From DAOTXK01 sp034435395 (GTDB lineage Bacteria; Chloroflexota; Anaerolineae; Aggregatilineales; Ch27), in the NCBI GenBank assembly GCA_034435395.1, contig DAOTXK010000359.1, forward strand, positions 1 to 6,916: 6,916 bases of DNA, in the 5' to 3' direction. The notes under the pieces are model-generated. The model was not told the DNA's origin, made no database searches, and saw only the letters and a list, made by a program, of their open reading frames with translations. The stretch's first letter is position 1, and each line of letters begins with the position of its first letter. Below are positions 4,032-6,916 of this stretch, piece by piece. The translations under genes were made by a program, and so were the position numbers.

Positions 4032-6587
4032 ATGCGAAAAGTTATCTCTCTGTTGCTGTTGCTGATGATGTCTATCCCCGGCGCGGGTCTGGGCCTGCCG
4101 CAGGCGGCCCTGGCGCAGGGTGACTGCGGCGACCTCGCCCCCCGCCTGTCCGTGGGAGGGTACGGCTGGGTGACGTTCACCAACGGCCTGCCGCTTAATG
4201 TGCGGGAGACGCCGTCGCGCACCGGCCCGCGCCTCGCCCAGCTGCCGGAAGGCACCGGCTTCCTGGCCCTGGAAGGGCCGGTGTGCGCGGATGGCCTCGC
4301 CTGGTGGCGGGTCCAGGCGGGCCTGACCACCGGCTGGATCGCTGAAGGAGCCGACGGCGAGTATTTCGTCGAACCTCTCCAGGCGACGCCCACCGCCGTC
4401 CCCGCCCCCCTGCCGACCAAACCGCCGGCCACCGGGGAAGGGCCGCTCAGCCCGATCAACCCGGCAGCCGCCTTCGTCGCCTGGGACTGGGCCGCTTTCC
4501 TTCAGGAGATAAGTTGGGCGAGCAACATCCCCGACCCAAAGACCATCGCGCCGCCGCCGGCCTACGCCGGGGACATGCCCGCGCCCCCCATCGACCTGAG
4601 CGCCGTCCGCTTTGTGGAGGACGCCGGTCTCACCGATACCCAACTGGCGCTGCTGGCGCGGAATGGCTTCGTGGTCGTGCCCGGCGGCCTGCGGCAGTTC
4701 CATGAAGCCTACCGCGAGGATGACGTCTGGATCACCATTCCGCCGGATTTTAACTGGGAGAATCCGCCGGAAAACCTGGATGTCGGCCACGCCTTCTTCG
4801 TCACCACCGATGCCATGCTGCACGCCCTGCACTACATCTTCGACAACCTGCTGACCGACCTGGAGAAGGCCACCTTTTATGAACAGGCGCACACGGTCGT
4901 CGTCGCCAGCCTGCAGGCGGCCCACGACCAGGCGGGGCAGCTGGTCGATACCCCCCTGGCCCGCCCGGCCTCCAACGCCGAGCTGTACCTGGCGGTGGCC
5001 CTGGAGTTGCTCGCGCCGGGGGAGATGCCGGCCATGGTGACGGGCGGCGTCGCCAGCGAGGCGCAGGCCATCGTCCCCCTGGCCCTGGCCGGTGAGGGGC
5101 AGATTCCCCTGCCTTTCCTGGAAGGTTACATCGAGGACTTCAGCCAGTACCGCCCGCGCGGCCACTACGACGGCGACGAACTGCTGGAACGCTACTTCCG
5201 GGGCATGATGTGGCTCAGCCGGATCACCTTCCGCGCCAACAGCGACATCGAAACGCAGACCGCCCTGCTCCTGTTGCGGGCCTTGCGGAGCGCTCCGCCG
5301 GCGGCCCAAAGCTGGCAAACCCTGCACGACACGCTGTCCTTCCTCATCGGCCCCGTTGACGACCTGGGGCCGCCAGAATACGGGCCGCTGGCCGACGCCA
5401 TCTTCGGGACCGACCTCGACCCGGCAGCGCTGGGCGACGCGCAGCGGCTGGCCGCCTTCCGGGCGCAGCTGGCCGAACTGCCCGGCCCGCGCGTCAACGG
5501 CCTGATCCTGTCGCCCGACACCACCGCCGACCAGATGGCCGAACTGACGCGCGGCTTCCGCTTCCTGGGGCAGCGCTTCACCTTCGATGCTTACGTCATG
5601 CAACAGTTGATGTACCCCTATGTCGGCACGCCGGAGGAGCGCCGTCTGCTGCCGCTGGCGCTGGATGTGCCCGCTGCTTTCGGATCAGACCTGGCCTACA
5701 ACCTGGCCGCCGAGGCGGGCGCGACGGCCTACGCCCACTACGACACGCAGGTGGCCGCCCTCCGCCAGGAGCTGGCCGCGCTGTCCGACGCCGACTACCT
5801 GGAAAACATCTACGGCGGCTGGCTGTGGACGTTGCAGCCGCTCTGGGTGCGCGATCCGGCCTCTTATCCGCCCATGATGCAGACCGAGGCCTGGCTGCGC
5901 CGCGACCTCCAGGCCGGGCTGGGGAGCTGGACCGAGCTTAAACATGACACCGTGCTCTACGCCAAGCAGCCAAGCGGGCTGGGTGGCGGGGGCATGCCGG
6001 TGCTCACCAGCTACGGCTATGTCGAGCCGAACCCGCTGGTCTTCGCCCGGATCGCCGTCGTCGCCGCGACCACCTACCAGGGCCTGGTGGGGCGCGGCCT
6101 GGTGGAGCCTTTCGCCAGCGTCGAGGATAGCGCCGCCTTCCTCCTGAGCACAGACGCGCTTGAGTTGCGGGAGCTGGCCTACCGGGCGGCCTCGTTCGCC
6201 GAGATGGCCCGTAAGGAGCTGGCTGGCGAGCCGCTGACCGAGGATGAGTACTGGTCCATCGTCACCTTCGGTCAATACCTGGAAGTGCTGCTGATAAGCC
6301 TCTTCAGCGGCCCCGGCGAACCTGATCCGGTCGCCCTGGTGACCGACGTGGCCAACGACGGAGCAGCCCTTGTCCTTCAAGAAGCCGTCGGGGAGGTGGA
6401 CTACATTTATGTGGTGGCTCCGTCCTCCAGAGGCGAGTGGCAGGTGGTGCGGGGCGGCGTCTTCAGTTACTACGAATTTGTGGGGGATATCAACCGGCGG
6501 ATGACCGATGATGAATGGCGGGCGCTGGTCGAGACTGGCGACCTGCCGCCGCGCCCGGCGTGGGTCAGCGCCTTCTACAGCCAGTAA
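4032..6587 (+). CDS. secreted SH3-DUF3160 protein of unknown function
   Basis: An 851-residue exported protein joining a bacterial SH3 domain to a DUF3160 region; no activity is established for DUF3160. Residues 1-28 form a signal peptide (M-R-K, a Leu-rich core, A-L-A before Gln29, a signal peptidase I site). The SH3 domain spans about 40-106 and shows L-N-V-R at 55-58, W-W-R-V at 91-94 and G-W-I-A-E at 101-105. Cys32 and Cys85, the only cysteines of the protein, flank and lie in it and could form a disulfide. A Pro/Thr/Ala linker follows. DUF3160 fills the rest from about 190, with F-V-T-T-D-A-M-L-H-A-L-H-Y at 256-268, E-N-I-Y-G-G-W at 591-597, T-E-L-K-H-D-T-V at 634-641 and Y-G-Y-V-E-P-N-P at 661-668. 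SH3 domains of this kind often bind cell-wall or surface ligands, so an envelope role is inferred. Length, stop and reading frame are intact; codon use is very GC-rich like the gene before it. Confidence 0.92.
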   Translation: MRKVISLLLLLMMSIPGAGLGLPQAALAQGDCGDLAPRLSVGGYGWVTFTNGLPLNVRETPSRTGPRLAQLPEGTGFLALEGPVCADGLAWWRVQAGLTTGWIAEGADGEYFVEPLQATPTAVPAPLPTKPPATGEGPLSPINPAAAFVAWDWAAFLQEISWASNIPDPKTIAPPPAYAGDMPAPPIDLSAVRFVEDAGLTDTQLALLARNGFVVVPGGLRQFHEAYREDDVWITIPPDFNWENPPENLDVGHAFFVTTDAMLHALHYIFDNLLTDLEKATFYEQAHTVVVASLQAAHDQAGQLVDTPLARPASNAELYLAVALELLAPGEMPAMVTGGVASEAQAIVPLALAGEGQIPLPFLEGYIEDFSQYRPRGHYDGDELLERYFRGMMWLSRITFRANSDIETQTALLLLRALRSAPPAAQSWQTLHDTLSFLIGPVDDLGPPEYGPLADAIFGTDLDPAALGDAQRLAAFRAQLAELPGPRVNGLILSPDTTADQMAELTRGFRFLGQRFTFDAYVMQQLMYPYVGTPEERRLLPLALDVPAAFGSDLAYNLAAEAGATAYAHYDTQVAALRQELAALSDADYLENIYGGWLWTLQPLWVRDPASYPPMMQTEAWLRRDLQAGLGSWTELKHDTVLYAKQPSGLGGGGMPVLTSYGYVEPNPLVFARIAVVAATTYQGLVGRGLVEPFASVEDSAAFLLSTDALELRELAYRAASFAEMARKELAGEPLTEDEYWSIVTFGQYLEVLLISLFSGPGEPDPVALVTDVANDGAALVLQEAVGEVDYIYVVAPSSRGEWQVVRGGVFSYYEFVGDINRRMTDDEWRALVETGDLPPRPAWVSAFYSQ

Positions 6588-6608
6588 CGCCGACTGAGAT
6601 CGATCGCA

Positions 6609-6639
6609 AGGGCGGCCCGCGTTTCCCGCGAGCCGCCCT
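6609..6639. terminator. strong hairpin between convergent genes
   Basis: AGGGCGGC (6609-6616) pairs with GCCGCCCT (6632-6639). One C/A mismatch follows, then four more pairs (CGCG with CGCG) around a TTTCC loop. It lies 21 bases after the DUF3160 stop and 38 bases beyond the stop of the opposing gene, so it could end transcription from both sides. T-runs are weak on both strands, as is common in GC-rich genomes. Confidence 0.7.
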
Positions 6640-6677
6640 CCAATATAAGATGTCCCTCGCCTGATCCCCGCCGGGGC

Positions 6678-6916
6678 TTACCCCTCTGCCGGTTCCAGAG
6701 TTTCCCGCCTGAACTTGAGCGCGCCGCCCCGCCACCGCCGCCACGTAGCGCGCCACCAGCCAAGCACCTCCGGCCCGAACGCCCCCAGCGCCATCAGCAG
6801 CCCCATCACCACAAACAGCCACAGTTGCTCGTCCCCACGCAGGAAGATGATCGCGTCCGTCACGCCCTGTTTGCTCCACTCCCAGGCGATGGCCCGCGGC
6901 GCGACGGCCGTCAGCG
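6678..6916 (-). CDS. C-terminal end of an unrecognised membrane protein, start outside the window
   Basis: An open frame runs from the right edge of the window without a stop to TAA at 6680-6678, giving 79 codons. Seen: a short polar stretch, one hydrophobic helix of about 20 residues (L-W-L-F-V-V-M-G-L-L-M-A-L-G-A-F), then W-W-R-A-T-W-R-R-W-R and a basic tail ending E-P-A-E-G. The positive charges after the helix suggest that the C-terminus is cytoplasmic. I do not recognise the family. A GTG at 6863 could in principle start a 61-residue protein, but no ribosome site is seen before it and the frame continues open upstream, so a cut-off larger gene is preferred. It converges on the DUF3160 gene across a hairpin. 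Confidence 0.6.
   Translation of the reverse strand, partial: LTAVAPRAIAWEWSKQGVTDAIIFLRGDEQLWLFVVMGLLMALGAFGPEVLGWWRATWRRWRGGALKFRRETLEPAEG

Noticed and set aside
3366..5603. 745-codon open frame on the minus strand
   Set aside because: It runs antisense across the DUF3048 3' half, the intergenic gap and the DUF3160 5' half. It is rich in Arg, Gly, Gln and Val in the manner of a shadow frame in GC-rich DNA, and it shows no domain or ribosome site. The sense frames have clear families.
5685..6380. 231-codon open frame on the minus strand
   Set aside because: It is antisense inside the DUF3160 gene and has shadow-type composition without motifs.
6565..6879. 104-codon and 62-codon open frames on the minus strand at the right end
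   Set aside because: They lie in frames other than the one that stays open to the window edge with a clear membrane helix, and they run through the hairpin into the end of the DUF3160 gene.

Overview
The window reads as bacterial chromosome, most likely from a Chloroflexota (Anaerolineae-like) organism. This assignment is an inference. It rests on a DUF3160 protein fused to a bacterial SH3 domain, exported proteins with Thr/Pro-rich linkers, a DUF4388 (PATAN) protein paired with a CvnD/MglA-type small GTPase, and high GC content. No rRNA, tRNA, CRISPR array, transposase or phage gene is visible.

Left part (1 to about 2350, minus strand, moderate GC): a textbook sigma70-type promoter (TTGACT, 17-base spacer, TATAAT) drives a likely operon. 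In order of transcription it holds a DUF4388/PATAN protein with a C-terminal winged helix (2259 to 1384), a small Ras-like GTPase of the CvnD/MglA kind (1327 to 797), and an alpha/beta hydrolase (681 to beyond position 1, cut by the window edge). The first two look like a bacterial GTPase signalling module. The hydrolase may only be a co-transcribed passenger.

Centre (2260 to 2657): a divergent intergenic region of about 400 bases. It holds the minus-strand promoter with a short dyad in its leader, an AT-rich block with palindromes, and a forward extended -10 promoter whose -35 zone is covered by a perfect G/C-rich inverted repeat. GC content rises clearly across this region.

Right part (2658 to 6587, plus strand, GC near 70 percent or above in sampled lines): two exported proteins of unknown function. 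The first is a DUF3048 (YerB-like) putative lipoprotein. The second is a large secreted DUF3160 protein with an N-terminal SH3 domain. A 186-base gap with two GC hairpins separates them. A strong hairpin (6609 to 6639) follows the second gene and lies between it and a convergent minus-strand gene, of which only the membrane-spanning C-terminal end (6678 to 6916) is present.

I see no clearly new defence or mobile system. The points most worth following are the PATAN-GTPase pair without its usual roadblock and kinase partners, the compositional step at the divergent promoter region, the dyad over the forward promoter, and the paired exported DUF3048/DUF3160 genes.
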